Shown one piece after another: positions 34,064 through 42,973 of a DNA stretch of 64,000 nt. The stretch lies in assembly GCF_040892615.1 (NCBI RefSeq), contig NZ_JBFRYC010000008.1:1-64000 (forward strand). The letters are read 5' to 3'. The notes under the pieces are model-generated. The model saw nothing but the letters and a program-made list of their open reading frames with translations, was not told the DNA's origin and searched no databases. Within the stretch, counting starts at the first letter, position 1. Every line of letters begins with the position of its first letter. Origin of the DNA: Thioclava arctica (GTDB lineage Bacteria > Pseudomonadota > Alphaproteobacteria > Rhodobacterales > Rhodobacteraceae). The position numbers were made by a program, and so were the translations under genes.

Positions 34064-36081
34064 CAGAGGAGGGCTTTGACCTTGTCGGCCACAGCCTCGG
34101 GGGTGATGCCGAATTTTTCATACAGCTCACCCGCCGGGGCAGAGGCGCCAAAGCGATCCATGCCGACAAACCCGGCCTTGGCCTCGCGGCCCCGCTCACC
34201 CAGCAGCCAGCGATCCCAAGGTTGGCGCACGGCGGCCTCAACGGCGACACGCACCGAATTGGGCGGCAAGATGCGCTTGCGATAGCTTTCGTCTTGGGCA
34301 GCGAACAGCTCCATGCAGGGCATTGAGACGACCCGCGTGCCAATCGCCTGAGCTTGCAGGATCTCGCGCGCTTTCATCGCGATTTCCACCTCGGAGCCGG
34401 TGGCCATCAGGATCGCCTGACGCTTGCCCTCGGCCTCGGCGATGACATAAGCGCCTTTCGCCGTCAGGTTTTGCGGTTTGTATTCGGTGCGCAGCGTGGG
34501 CAGGTTCTGCCGGCTCAGCGCCAGAATCGAGGGCGTGCCCTCTTGGCTCATCGCGATTTCCCACGCCTCGGCGGTTTCCACCACATCGGCGGGGCGGAAG
34601 GTCAGCGTGTTGGGCGTGGCGCGGCAGATCGCGAGATGCTCGACCGGTTGGTGGGTCGGGCCATCTTCGCCCAGACCGATGCTGTCATGGGTCATGACGT
34701 AAACGGTGGGCACTTTCATCAGTGCAGACAGGCGCATCGCTCCGCGCGCGTAATCGGTAAAGCAGAAGAATGTCCCGCCATAGGGGCGCACGCCGCCATG
34801 CAGGAACATGCCGTTCATCGCCGCCGCCATGCCATGCTCACGAATGCCGTAATGGATGTAGCGACCCTTGCGGTTCTCCGGGTTGAAGACCGACATTTCC
34901 TTGGATTTCGTCAGGTTCGAGCCGGTCAGATCAGCCGAGCCGCCCAGCGTTTCGGGGCAGGCGGGGTTGATCACGCCCAGCACCATCTCGCTGGCTTTGC
35001 GGGTGGCGACCTTGGGGGCGGCCTCGGCTTGCTCTTTCTTGAAATTGCGGATCGCGCCAACCAGCTTTTTCGAGACAGTGCCGGTCATGATGCGGGTGAA
35101 TTCCCCGCGTTTGTTGTCGGAAAGTGCCGCAAAACGCTCTTCCCATTCGGCGCGCTCAGTCGCGCCCCGGCTGCCAATCGCTTCCCAAGCCGATTTGATG
35201 TCGGCGGGGATCTCGAAGGGGCCGTGATTCCAACCGTAAATCGCCTTGGTGCGCGCGATTTCCTCATCACCGAGGGGCGAGCCATGCGCCGCGTAGCTGT
35301 CAGATTTATTGGGCGCGCCAAAGCCGATAATGGTTTTGCAATCCACCAGAACCGGGCCCTTGGCTTTCTTGGCCGCAGTCAGCGCACGGTCGATATCGAC
35401 CGGATCGTGACCGTCGCAATGCAGCACGCTCCAACCCGAGGCGGCAAAGCGCGCGCGCTGATCGGTCTTGTCAGACATCGAGACGCGACCGTCGATGGTG
35501 ATGTCGTTGTTGTCCCACAGCACAATCAGATTGTTCAGCTCTTGCATGCCCGCCAGACCGATCGCTTCTTGGGAAATGCCTTCCATCAAGCAGCCATCGC
35601 CCACGATCACCCAGGTGCGGTGATCGACAAGCTTTTTGCCCCAATGGGCGCGCAGCGATTCCTCGGCGATTGCCATGCCCACGGCGGTCGCAATGCCCTG
35701 ACCCAGCGGGCCGGTCGTGGTTTCCACAGCGTCGAGCAGGAAGTTTTCCGGGTGGCCCGCCGTCAGCGCGCCCATCTGGCGGAAATTCTTGATCTGCTCG
35801 AGCGTGACTTGCTGATCCCCCGAGAGATGCAACAGCGCATAGACCAGCATCGAGGCATGGCCCGCTGACAGCACGAAACGGTCACGATCTGCCCATTTCG
35901 GGGCTGATGCGTCAAATTTCAGGTGCTTGGAGAACAGCACGGTGGCGACGTCGGCCAGACCCATCGGCGCGCCGGGATGCCCGGAATTGGCGGCTTGCAC
36001 CGCATCCATCGCGAGGGCGCGGATCGCCGAGGCCAGTTTCCAATGTTCGGGATGGGCCTTGCGCAGCTCTTCGATTTCCAT
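34063..36081 (-). CDS. tkt: Transketolase
   Basis: Thiamine-diphosphate enzyme of the pentose phosphate and Calvin pathways, 672 residues. Motifs: SGHPGAPMGLADVATVLF (N-terminal), the ThDP-binding GDGCLMEGISQEAIGLAG and WDNNDITIDG, the catalytic His/Glu region in IREHGMAAAMNG, and THDSIGLGEDGPTHQPVEHL. The ATG at 36081 follows AAAGGAACC. It is the first gene of a unit with a DMT transporter and a lipid acyltransferase. Confidence 0.98.
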   Translation of the reverse strand: MEIEELRKAHPEHWKLASAIRALAMDAVQAANSGHPGAPMGLADVATVLFSKHLKFDASAPKWADRDRFVLSAGHASMLVYALLHLSGDQQVTLEQIKNFRQMGALTAGHPENFLLDAVETTTGPLGQGIATAVGMAIAEESLRAHWGKKLVDHRTWVIVGDGCLMEGISQEAIGLAGMQELNNLIVLWDNNDITIDGRVSMSDKTDQRARFAASGWSVLHCDGHDPVDIDRALTAAKKAKGPVLVDCKTIIGFGAPNKSDSYAAHGSPLGDEEIARTKAIYGWNHGPFEIPADIKSAWEAIGSRGATERAEWEERFAALSDNKRGEFTRIMTGTVSKKLVGAIRNFKKEQAEAAPKVATRKASEMVLGVINPACPETLGGSADLTGSNLTKSKEMSVFNPENRKGRYIHYGIREHGMAAAMNGMFLHGGVRPYGGTFFCFTDYARGAMRLSALMKVPTVYVMTHDSIGLGEDGPTHQPVEHLAICRATPNTLTFRPADVVETAEAWEIAMSQEGTPSILALSRQNLPTLRTEYKPQNLTAKGAYVIAEAEGKRQAILMATGSEVEIAMKAREILQAQAIGTRVVSMPCMELFAAQDESYRKRILPPNSVRVAVEAAVRQPWDRWLLGERGREAKAGFVGMDRFGASAPAGELYEKFGITPEAVADKVKALL

Positions 36082-36277
36082 GGCGGTTCCTTTCAGGCAA
36101 CAGATGGGTATTTAGGCCCTCTGATAGCAGGGATCGGGGCAAGATCAAGCTTGGCCCACAAGTGCTTGAGGCAAAAGGGTGGGCTTGGCTCATGCAACAG
36201 GGTTAAACTGAGCAAAATCCTGCCCTCGAATGCGATTCGGGACAAATGCGGGACAGCAGACCGATGAGGAGGCGCGT

Positions 36278-36904
36278 ATGAGCGAGATTGCCGAATACGA
36301 ACGCCGCATCTCTTTTGCGCTTGAGAGGATCGGGCGCGGGGTTGAGGTGCTGGCACAAAAGCGGGTTGCGCCGGCCGAGCCAGAGGCCGAGCCAGAGCAC
36401 CTGCAAGAAGCGGCGTTTGAACAGATGGCTGCGCCCGAAACGGCAGCGCCCGAGGCCGCGCTCCCTGAGGCCGCGCCTCCTGAGTCAGAGGTGCTTGCCG
36501 CGCCGCAAGTGCCCGATGCGGCGCCCAGTTCAGACCTCGCACAGATGCAGGCCGCGCTGGATGCTGAGCGCGAGGCCAATGCGCAGCTCTCTGAACGCGT
36601 GCGCGCGATCCGGGAAAAACAGGATACCACGCTGAACGCGATGGAGCGCAAATACGGAGCCGCCGTGCGCGCCCAGGAAGCTGCGTTCAAAGAGGTGGCT
36701 GCGTTAAAGGCTGCGAACACCGCGCTGATCGCGTCCAATCGCAAGCTGATGGATGAGGGCGTGGCGTTTTCAGAAGAAGCCTTGATGGCCGAGTTGACGG
36801 CCCTGCGCGCCGCGCGCGCCAGCGAATTCAACGAGTTGGGCGATATTCTTGACGGGCTCGCCCCGATCCTCGCGCAGGCTGAAGAGGAGTCGCAAGATGC
36901 CTGA
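36278..36904 (+). CDS. Coiled-coil hypothetical protein upstream of zapA
   Basis: A 208-residue cytosolic protein. Residues 1-25 form a short helix (SEIAEYERRISFALERIGRG), 30-88 are a low-complexity Ala/Pro/Glu linker, and about 90-205 are a long coiled coil (LDAEREANAQLSERVRAIRE onwards). The ATG at 36278 has GAGGAGG upstream. It overlaps zapA by eight bases. Its place just before zapA suggests a division-related partner, known in this order only as an uncharacterised neighbour. Confidence 0.8.
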   Translation: MSEIAEYERRISFALERIGRGVEVLAQKRVAPAEPEAEPEHLQEAAFEQMAAPETAAPEAALPEAAPPESEVLAAPQVPDAAPSSDLAQMQAALDAEREANAQLSERVRAIREKQDTTLNAMERKYGAAVRAQEAAFKEVAALKAANTALIASNRKLMDEGVAFSEEALMAELTALRAARASEFNELGDILDGLAPILAQAEEESQDA

Positions 36905-37274
36905 CTTGACCGTTTCCATCGGTGGCCGTGATTTTCAGGTGGCCTGCCAGCAGGGCGAAGAGCATTTCCTGCGCACCGCGGCCGCGATGCTGGACAATGA
37001 GGCGCAGGTTTTGCTGGGCCAGATCGGGCGGCTGCCCGAGACGCGGATGCTGTTGATGGCCGGGTTGATGCTGGCTGACAAAGCAGCCGGGATTGATGAT
37101 CAACTGCGCGAGGCGCAAAACAAGGTGGGCGAATTGCAGGCCAAGATTGACGAGTTGCAGGCCAATCCTGCGCGCGTCGAAGTGGCCGTGGTGCCCTCGG
37201 AGGTGACCGAGACACTGGCCGAGATCGCCGCGCGTGCCGAGGCCCTTGCCGATCGCGTTGAGGAACAAGCATGA
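36897..37274 (+). CDS. zapA: Cell division protein ZapA
   Basis: A 125-residue FtsZ-ring-associated protein that cross-links FtsZ filaments. The N-terminal globular part (MPDLTVSIGGRDFQVACQQG, then EEHFLRTAAAMLD) matches ZapA. The coiled coil (about 55-125) drives dimer/tetramer formation. It overlaps the upstream coiled-coil gene and the downstream gene by ATGA. In many alphaproteobacteria 6S RNA follows zapA; I could not identify it here. Confidence 0.9.
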   Translation: MPDLTVSIGGRDFQVACQQGEEHFLRTAAAMLDNEAQVLLGQIGRLPETRMLLMAGLMLADKAAGIDDQLREAQNKVGELQAKIDELQANPARVEVAVVPSEVTETLAEIAARAEALADRVEEQA

Positions 37275-37669
37275 GGGCGTTTGCCTGCGCGTTGTGCTTG
37301 CTGCTGGCCGCACCGGCTTTTGCGCAAGACACCAGCGACGCGCCCGCGCCTGCACCCGAGCAGCTGGCCCCATTGACCAATTCCTCGGCTACAGATGGCG
37401 TAATCACGCGCATCTATAGCTGTGAGCGCGGCGCACGTGTCCCCGCCGCCTATCTCAACGATAGCGATCCGCAGCGCGTGGTGTTGATGCTGGAAGGGCG
37501 GATGGTCGTGATGAGCCATATCCGCTCGGCCGACGGCGCGAAATACGCCGAGGATGGCGAGGGCGAGGCGGGCTATGTCTGGTGGACCAAAGGCTCAAGC
37601 GCGACGCTGGATTGGATTTCCGAGGATGGCGAGTCGCAAAGCCTTCTCAGCGGGTGTCAGGAGGAGTGA
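37271..37669 (+). CDS. MliC-family lysozyme inhibitor-like exported protein
   Basis: A 132-residue protein with a signal peptide (MRAFACALCLLLAAPAFAQ, cleavage after about 19). A Pro/Ala-rich spacer is followed by the MliC-type beta-barrel: YSCERGARVPAAYLND, VVLMLEGRMVVM, SADGAKYAEDGE and YVWWTKGSSATLDW. Two cysteines (about 50 and 129) probably form the disulfide. No lipobox is present, so it is periplasmic like PliC. It would guard peptidoglycan against C-type lysozyme; family assignment fair. Confidence 0.82.
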   Translation: MRAFACALCLLLAAPAFAQDTSDAPAPAPEQLAPLTNSSATDGVITRIYSCERGARVPAAYLNDSDPQRVVLMLEGRMVVMSHIRSADGAKYAEDGEGEAGYVWWTKGSSATLDWISEDGESQSLLSGCQEE

Positions 37670-37757
37670 GCACCGATCCGGGGCAACGCCCTGGATGCAG
37701 GGCTCCAGTGGAGTCATGCAAGGTGCGAACGCCCAAAACCTATCGCGATCAAATGAC

Positions 37758-37800
37758 CCCGCCGCAAGGCTCAAACGTCAGAGCCTCCGGCGGGAGTATT
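37758..37800 (+). terminator. Intrinsic terminator built on the GGGAGTATTT repeat
   Basis: CCCGCCG (37758-37764) and AGGCTC (37767-37772) pair with GAGCCT (37781-37786) and CGGCGGG (37788-37794) around an AAACGTCA loop. AGTATTTTC follows. The 3' arm and tail are the shared intergenic repeat described below. Confidence 0.8.
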
Positions 37801-37815
37801 TTCAGCTAGATGAAA
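37783..37815 (+). repeat. Intergenic repeat, single copy (A)
   Basis: GCCTCCGGCGGGAGTATTTT followed by CAGCTAGATGAAA. The same sequence occurs as paired copies at 56500-56584 and 60706-60784. Here only one arm is present and it forms the 3' half of a terminator between the convergent mliC-like gene and purF. Confidence 0.85.
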
Positions 37816-37818
37816 GGC

Positions 37819-39297
37819 TTACTCGGCGGCCTTCATCTCGAAACCCTTCTCGATCTGATCCGAAGGTGTGACCGGATACTCGCCCGAGAAGCAGGCGTCG
37901 CAATATTGCGGGCAAGCGTTGTTGCGCCCGCCAGCTTCGCCCACGGCGCGGTAAAGCCCGTCGAGCGAGATGAATTTTAGCGAATCCACGCCCACCCATT
38001 CGCGCATTTCTTCTTCGGTCATCTGGGCCGCCAGAAGCTTGTCGCGATTGGGCGTATCGACGCCGTAGAAACAGGGCCAAGCGGTGGGCGGGGAGGCGAT
38101 ACGGAAATGCACCTCTTTCGCGCCCGCATCGAGGATCATGTCCTTGATTTTGCGCGAGGTGGTGCCGCGCACGACAGAGTCATCAACCAGGATCACCCGC
38201 TTGCCCTTGATCAGAGCCTTGTTGACGTTGAGCTTGAGGCGCACGCCCATGTTGCGGATCTGCTCGGTCGGCTCGATGAAGGTGCGGCCCATATATTGGT
38301 TGCGCGTGATCCCGAGGGCAAAGGGGATGCCGCTTTCTTGGCTGAAACCGATCGCCGCCGGGGTGCCGCTATCGGGGACCGGGCAAACCAGATCGGCATC
38401 GACAGGGGCTTCGCGGGCCAGTTCAATGCCGATATCGTGGCGCGTTTCATAGATCGAACGCCCGCCGATGATGGAATCGGGGCGCGAGAAATAGACATGC
38501 TCGAAGATGCAGAAGCGACCCGTGGAGGGACCGAAGGGGCGCGAGCTGTCGATCTTGCCGTCCTGAATGACGACCATTTCGCCCGGCTCGATCTCGCGCA
38601 CGAACTCGGCGCCGATGATGTCGAGCGCGCAGGTTTCGGATGACAGGACATATCCCTTCTCGCCCAGCTTCCCCAGCACCAACGGGCGCACGCCCAACGG
38701 GTCGCGCACGCCGATCAGCTTGGTGCGCGTCATCGCCACGATAGAGAACGCGCCCTCAACCCGGCGCAGCGCATCTGCGATCCGGTCGGCATGTTTGCGC
38801 TGGATCGAGCGCGCCATCAGGTGAATGATGCATTCGCTATCCGAGGAGGACTGAAAGATCGCGCCGCGCTCGATCAACTCGCGGCGTAGCGCGTCGGCAT
38901 TGGTGAGATTGCCGTTATGGGCCACCGCACAGCCGCCCATCGAGAACTCGCCGAAGAAGGGCTGGATATCGCGGATCACGGCCCCTTTGGAGCCAGCCGT
39001 GGAATAGCGCACATGGCCGATGGCGATATTGCCGGGCAGCGTTTCCATCAAGCTCGATTTGGTGAAATTGTCGCGTACATAGCCGAAACGATGGGCCGAG
39101 TTGAACCCGGTGGCCGCGTCATGGGCGACGATGCCGCCTGCCTCTTGGCCGCGATGTTGCAGCGCGTGCAGGCCGAGGGCGACGAAATTGGCCGCGTCCG
39201 AGACACCAACGACGCCGAACACACCGCATTCTTCACGCAGCTTGTCGTCATCAAAGGGATCGGCGAAATGGGTTTTAGCGGGTGCGGGGCAGGACAT
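37819..39297 (-). CDS. purF: Amidophosphoribosyltransferase
   Basis: First committed enzyme of purine synthesis: PRPP and glutamine to phosphoribosylamine. The protein has 492 residues. The N-terminal glutaminase domain has its nucleophile at Cys24 (EECGVFG), exposed after propeptide cleavage. The PRTase domain has the PRPP motif VILVDDSVVRGTTS. The Cys pattern near the C-terminus (ACPQYCDACFSGEYP) fits the family. A 107-bp gap separates it from cvpA upstream, the classical neighbour. Confidence 0.97.
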   Translation of the reverse strand: MSCPAPAKTHFADPFDDDKLREECGVFGVVGVSDAANFVALGLHALQHRGQEAGGIVAHDAATGFNSAHRFGYVRDNFTKSSLMETLPGNIAIGHVRYSTAGSKGAVIRDIQPFFGEFSMGGCAVAHNGNLTNADALRRELIERGAIFQSSSDSECIIHLMARSIQRKHADRIADALRRVEGAFSIVAMTRTKLIGVRDPLGVRPLVLGKLGEKGYVLSSETCALDIIGAEFVREIEPGEMVVIQDGKIDSSRPFGPSTGRFCIFEHVYFSRPDSIIGGRSIYETRHDIGIELAREAPVDADLVCPVPDSGTPAAIGFSQESGIPFALGITRNQYMGRTFIEPTEQIRNMGVRLKLNVNKALIKGKRVILVDDSVVRGTTSRKIKDMILDAGAKEVHFRIASPPTAWPCFYGVDTPNRDKLLAAQMTEEEMREWVGVDSLKFISLDGLYRAVGEAGGRNNACPQYCDACFSGEYPVTPSDQIEKGFEMKAAE

Positions 39298-39354
39298 GGG
39301 GGCAGCTCCGATGAACGCAGGAAGAAGGGGCGTTGTCGCCCGTTTAAAGCGAAA

Positions 39355-39378
39355 CGCGAGAGGTGTTAACCCCTCGCG
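39355..39378 (-). terminator. Hairpin between cvpA and purF
   Basis: CGCGAG (39355-39360) pairs with CTCGCG (39373-39378), extended by GG/CC inside. The minus-strand tail reads TTTCGCTTT. It may end or attenuate transcription from cvpA. Confidence 0.4.
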
Positions 39379-39404
39379 CTATCAAAACCGTCATTCAGGC
39401 GTCA

Positions 39405-40019
39405 TCAATTCGCCGGAGTGCTGGGTAATTCATCAATACGCGCAGGATCAGCGCCGTCACCTTGGGGGGCGGGGCAGGTAGCCACCAGCGCCTCATAGCG
39501 CGCCACGATCCAGCCCGGCGCATCGCTGGGCATGGTTTCATCCATCTGCCCTGACATCCGCGCAAACACCTTGGCCGAGCGGGAATTATCGACCATCGCC
39601 ACGGGGTCATTGCCCATTACGCGGTCATAAACGACAAAGGCGACGGCGACCAAGATCACGCCGCGCAGCACGCCAAACAGGAACCCCAGCCCCTGATCGA
39701 GACCGCCAAGGGCCGAGCGTTGCACCGCCGAGGCAAACAGCGGCGTGAGGATCGAAAACACCACCAAAGCCACGGCAAACACCACCGCAAAGCCGCCAAT
39801 CATGCCCAATTCGCAGCTATTGCCGATGAATTTGTCGAGCCCCGGGATCTGTTGCACCAGCGGGCGGGCCTGATTGGCAAAGGCATAGGCGATGACCGCT
39901 GCTGCGATCCAGCCGACAATCGCCAGCCCTTCGCGCACGAAACCGCGGGAATAGGCGAGGATCGCCGAGAGAATGATGACAATCGCCACGATGGCATCAA
40001 CGATGGTGAACCCGTCCAT
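39405..40019 (-). CDS. cvpA: CvpA family membrane protein
   Basis: A 204-residue inner-membrane protein with four helices in the first 165 residues: FTIVDAIVAIVIILSAILAY, GLAIVGWIAAAVIAYAFANQ, GFAVVFAVALVVFSILTPLF and FGVLRGVILVAVAFVVYDRV. The last part is a soluble tail. CvpA proteins are needed for colicin V production in E. coli and for envelope homeostasis; the molecular role is unclear. It lies between radA (22 bp) and purF, as in many Rhodobacterales. Confidence 0.88.
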   Translation of the reverse strand: MDGFTIVDAIVAIVIILSAILAYSRGFVREGLAIVGWIAAAVIAYAFANQARPLVQQIPGLDKFIGNSCELGMIGGFAVVFAVALVVFSILTPLFASAVQRSALGGLDQGLGFLFGVLRGVILVAVAFVVYDRVMGNDPVAMVDNSRSAKVFARMSGQMDETMPSDAPGWIVARYEALVATCPAPQGDGADPARIDELPSTPAN

Positions 40020-40041
40020 TTGCGCTCCTGTGCTGCTCGCG

Positions 40042-41406
40042 CTAACCCGCGCCGAACATCTCGCCCGTGAAAGTCACGAGATCCCCAAGCTTGCGCATGG
40101 ACATCCCGGTTGTGCCTTCGGCTTTTGTCCCCGTCGGCGCGATGGCTTGTGAAAAACCAAGTTTTGCCGCTTCTTTCAACCTGTTTTCCGCCTGACCGAC
40201 AGGTCTAAGCGCACCAGAGAGGCTGATTTCCCCGAAAATAACCATATCTGCGGGCAGGGCTGTGTCTTCTCGGGCACTCAAAAGCGCGGCGGCGGCGGCC
40301 AGATCGGCGGCGGGTTCGATGACTTTCATGCCGCCTGCGACGTTAAGAAACACATCAAGCCCGGTAAACGGGATGCCGCAGCGCGATTCCAGCACCGCCA
40401 GAATCGTCGAGATTCGCCCCGAATCGAGCCCCACCACCGTGCGCCGGGGCGAGGCGAGCGAGGAGGGCGCGACAAGCGCCTGAATTTCGGTCAACACGGG
40501 GCGGGTGCCCTCGATGCCTGCGAACACGGCCGATCCGGGGGCGGCCTGACCGCGTTCGGACAGAAACAGCGCCGAGGGGTTGGCGACCTCGGCCAGACCC
40601 GCGCCGGTCATCTCGAATACGCCGATCTCCGAGGCCGGGCCAAAGCGGTTCTTCACCGCGCGCAGGATGCGAAACTGGTGGCCGCGCTCGCCCTCGAAAT
40701 ACAACACCGTGTCGACCATATGCTCGATTACGCGCGGGCCTGCGATCTGACCGTCCTTGGTGACATGGCCCACAAGGATCACGGCGGTGCCGCGCCGTTT
40801 GGCGAAACTCACCAATTCATGGGCGGCGGCGCGCAATTGGCTGACCGAGCCCGGCGCGCTTTCGACGCGGTCTGACCACATCGTCTGGATTGAGTCGATC
40901 ACCACCAGATCGGGGCGCTCGGCTTCAAGCGTTGTCAGAATATCGCGCAGTGAGGTTTCGGCCCCCAGGCCCACCGGCGCATCTGCCAGACCAAGGCGCG
41001 CGGCGCGCATGCGCACTTGGCTCGCGGCTTCTTCGCCAGAGATATAAAGCGTTTTCAGTCCCTTGCGGGCAAAAGCTGCGGCGGCTTGCAGCAGTAGGGT
41101 GGATTTCCCGATGCCGGGATCGCCGCCGACCAGAATGGCGCTGGCCTGAACCAGTCCACCGCCCAGCACGCGATCCAGCTCAGGCATGCCAGCCAAGGCG
41201 CGTTTGGGCGGGGCCTCTTTGGTGTCGAGCGCGGAAAGCTGGATCAGCTTGCCCTTGGCGCCGCCCAGCCCCGAGCCGGGCACCTTGGACAGCGGGCTTT
41301 CCTCGACGATGGAATTCCACGCGCCGCATGCCTCACAGCGCCCCGACCATTTGGCATGGGTGGCACCGCATTCAGCACAACGAAAAGAGGGGGCAGATTT
41401 GGCCAT
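40042..41406 (-). CDS. radA: DNA repair protein RadA
   Basis: A 454-residue RecA-like branch-migration helicase. The N-terminal C4 zinc finger is FRCAECGATHAKWSGRCEAC. Walker A is GGDPGIGKST (about residue 95) and the RadA-specific KNRFG motif lies in VKNRFGPASEIGVFEM (about 255). The Lon-like C-terminal domain contains LASPRRTVVGLDSGRISTIL. Start at 41406 gives MAKSAPSFRCAECG, typical of the family. First gene of a unit with cvpA. Confidence 0.96.
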   Translation of the reverse strand: MAKSAPSFRCAECGATHAKWSGRCEACGAWNSIVEESPLSKVPGSGLGGAKGKLIQLSALDTKEAPPKRALAGMPELDRVLGGGLVQASAILVGGDPGIGKSTLLLQAAAAFARKGLKTLYISGEEAASQVRMRAARLGLADAPVGLGAETSLRDILTTLEAERPDLVVIDSIQTMWSDRVESAPGSVSQLRAAAHELVSFAKRRGTAVILVGHVTKDGQIAGPRVIEHMVDTVLYFEGERGHQFRILRAVKNRFGPASEIGVFEMTGAGLAEVANPSALFLSERGQAAPGSAVFAGIEGTRPVLTEIQALVAPSSLASPRRTVVGLDSGRISTILAVLESRCGIPFTGLDVFLNVAGGMKVIEPAADLAAAAALLSAREDTALPADMVIFGEISLSGALRPVGQAENRLKEAAKLGFSQAIAPTGTKAEGTTGMSMRKLGDLVTFTGEMFGAG

Positions 41407-41444
41407 CGGGTCTTTCTGTCAGAGGGGGGCAGGCGCGTCCAGAG

Positions 41445-42260
41445 CTACGAGCGTTCCAGATTGGCCGCAAGCAGATCGGCGCATTGTGCCGCGTGGGTGA
41501 CGGGCAACATATGGCCTGCGTCGCGAATGCAGGCCACGCCGACATCGGACAGGCGCGCCGCGATTGCCTCGGCCACACGCGGCATGGTCGGGGGCGATTG
41601 ATCGCCGTGAATGATCATCACGGGCGCGTCGATCGCCTCAATCCCGCCCTCGCGCGCAATGCCCGCCGGATCTTCGAAATTCGCGCGGCTGATATTCTCC
41701 ACCATCGGCATCGTGGCGATGAAGCGAGCGCGCTGTGCCTCGCTATAGCTATCCCAAGGCTGACCGGTGCCCCAGTCGCGCATAAAGCCGCGCGCGGCGG
41801 CCTCGTGATCGCCTGCCGCCATCATCGCCTCGAAATGGTTCTGCTTGGTGCGCAGCGCCTGCCATTCCGGGTCGCTTTCGGGCAGAACTGCGAACAGCAC
41901 GGGTTCAATCAGGGTGAGCGAGCGCACCGCCTCGGGCGCGCCCACCGCGATGCGCAAGGCCACCGAGGCGCCGAAGCTGTGCCCGATCAGATCGACGGGG
42001 CGTTCGATGAAGCTGGCCGCGATGCGCGTCACCAGCGTCTGGAAAGCACCCGGTTCGGACGGATCACCGCGCCAGGGCGCGGATTGGCCGTGGCCGGGCT
42101 GATCGAAGGTTATGGCACTGATCTGGGCGGCAAGCGGCGTCAGCGCGCCTTCCCACAGCTTGGAATTGCCCAAGGTGCAGTGGATCGCCAGCGCGGGCCG
42201 CGCGCCAACACCAAGGGTTTGCCACGCGATTTCAGCGCCTTGCCGGATGTCGCGCACCAT
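41445..42260 (-). CDS. Alpha/beta-fold hydrolase
   Basis: A 271-residue cytosolic hydrolase. The nucleophile elbow is GHSFGA (Ser95). The oxyanion-side loop begins AIHCTLGNSKLW near residue 27, and the usual HG is replaced by HC. The acid is likely in VMIIHGDQSPPTM and the His in DAGHMLP. The substrate is unknown; relatives include esterases and 3-oxoadipate enol-lactonase-like enzymes. It overlaps the 2-hydroxychromene isomerase-like gene at one base, so both are co-transcribed, which suggests an aromatic degradation or detoxification role (inference). Confidence 0.82.
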   Translation of the reverse strand: MVRDIRQGAEIAWQTLGVGARPALAIHCTLGNSKLWEGALTPLAAQISAITFDQPGHGQSAPWRGDPSEPGAFQTLVTRIAASFIERPVDLIGHSFGASVALRIAVGAPEAVRSLTLIEPVLFAVLPESDPEWQALRTKQNHFEAMMAAGDHEAAARGFMRDWGTGQPWDSYSEAQRARFIATMPMVENISRANFEDPAGIAREGGIEAIDAPVMIIHGDQSPPTMPRVAEAIAARLSDVGVACIRDAGHMLPVTHAAQCADLLAANLERS

Positions 42261-42859
42261 TACAGCGTTCCCAGATGGTCGTCCAAAAACTCGAGGCGGT
42301 CCTGACCCCAGAAACGCTCATCGCTTTCGGCCACGATATAAAAGGGCGCACCGAACGCGCCGCGATCCACGGCCTCTTGCAGGTTGCGCTCATAAGTCAG
42401 CGCGCCCTCAAACAGCCCCGAAGTGACCAGATCGCCGGAAAACCCATTGGCCTCAAGTGCCTCGCGGATCACCTCGTCCTGCGCGATATCCTTGCCCTCG
42501 GCCCAGCAGGCGCGCGTAATCGCATGCGACAGCCCGCCCAGATCGCCCCCGCCGGCCTGTTGTGCGGCGATGATCGCATAAGAGGCAGGCGCCGGATTGG
42601 TCGGGAAAAACGGCGGGGTGAAATCCATCGCCATGCCAAGCTTGGCCGACCAGCGCTTGAGCTCCTGCATGCGATAATCCATCCGGCATTGCGGACGCTG
42701 CGCCGGCGCCGTGCCGCCTGTGCGTGCAAACAGCGCAATCAGATCCAGCGGTTTATAGACGATCTGCGCCCCGTGCCGGGTGGCGATTTCCTCGAGTCGC
42801 TGGCCTGCGAGATAGGTCCAGGGGCTGAATACGCCGAAAAAATAATCGATCCGCGCCAT
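42260..42859 (-). CDS. 2-hydroxychromene-2-carboxylate isomerase-like protein (DsbA fold)
   Basis: A 199-residue glutathione-dependent kappa-class GST/DsbA-fold protein. It starts MARIDYFFGVFSPWTYLAGQ, in which the serine of FSPW takes the place of the catalytic Cys, as in NahD isomerase. YKPLDLIALFARTGG and the C-terminal GAFGAPFYIV (cis-Pro loop) fit the fold. The start at 42859 is preferred over 42895. It is the promoter-proximal gene of a pair with an alpha/beta hydrolase. Confidence 0.87.
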   Translation of the reverse strand: MARIDYFFGVFSPWTYLAGQRLEEIATRHGAQIVYKPLDLIALFARTGGTAPAQRPQCRMDYRMQELKRWSAKLGMAMDFTPPFFPTNPAPASYAIIAAQQAGGGDLGGLSHAITRACWAEGKDIAQDEVIREALEANGFSGDLVTSGLFEGALTYERNLQEAVDRGAFGAPFYIVAESDERFWGQDRLEFLDDHLGTL

Positions 42860-42973
42860 TGATAACACTTTCTTGACGGTGGAAATTGCCGCCACGCTAC
42901 CTCGGTGCTAAGGCAGGCGCAATCAACCGAATCCTGTCGGGGCGACCCGGCGCTGCCCTGAGGACCTGCCCTG

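Noticed and set aside
34354..35868. Open frame of 504 codons opposite tkt
   Set aside because: Antisense shadow of transketolase; no ribosome site or recognisable domain.
37670..37757. 6S RNA downstream of zapA
   Set aside because: The usual place in alphaproteobacteria, but mliC intervenes and the about 90-bp segment shows no central bulge with long closing stems.
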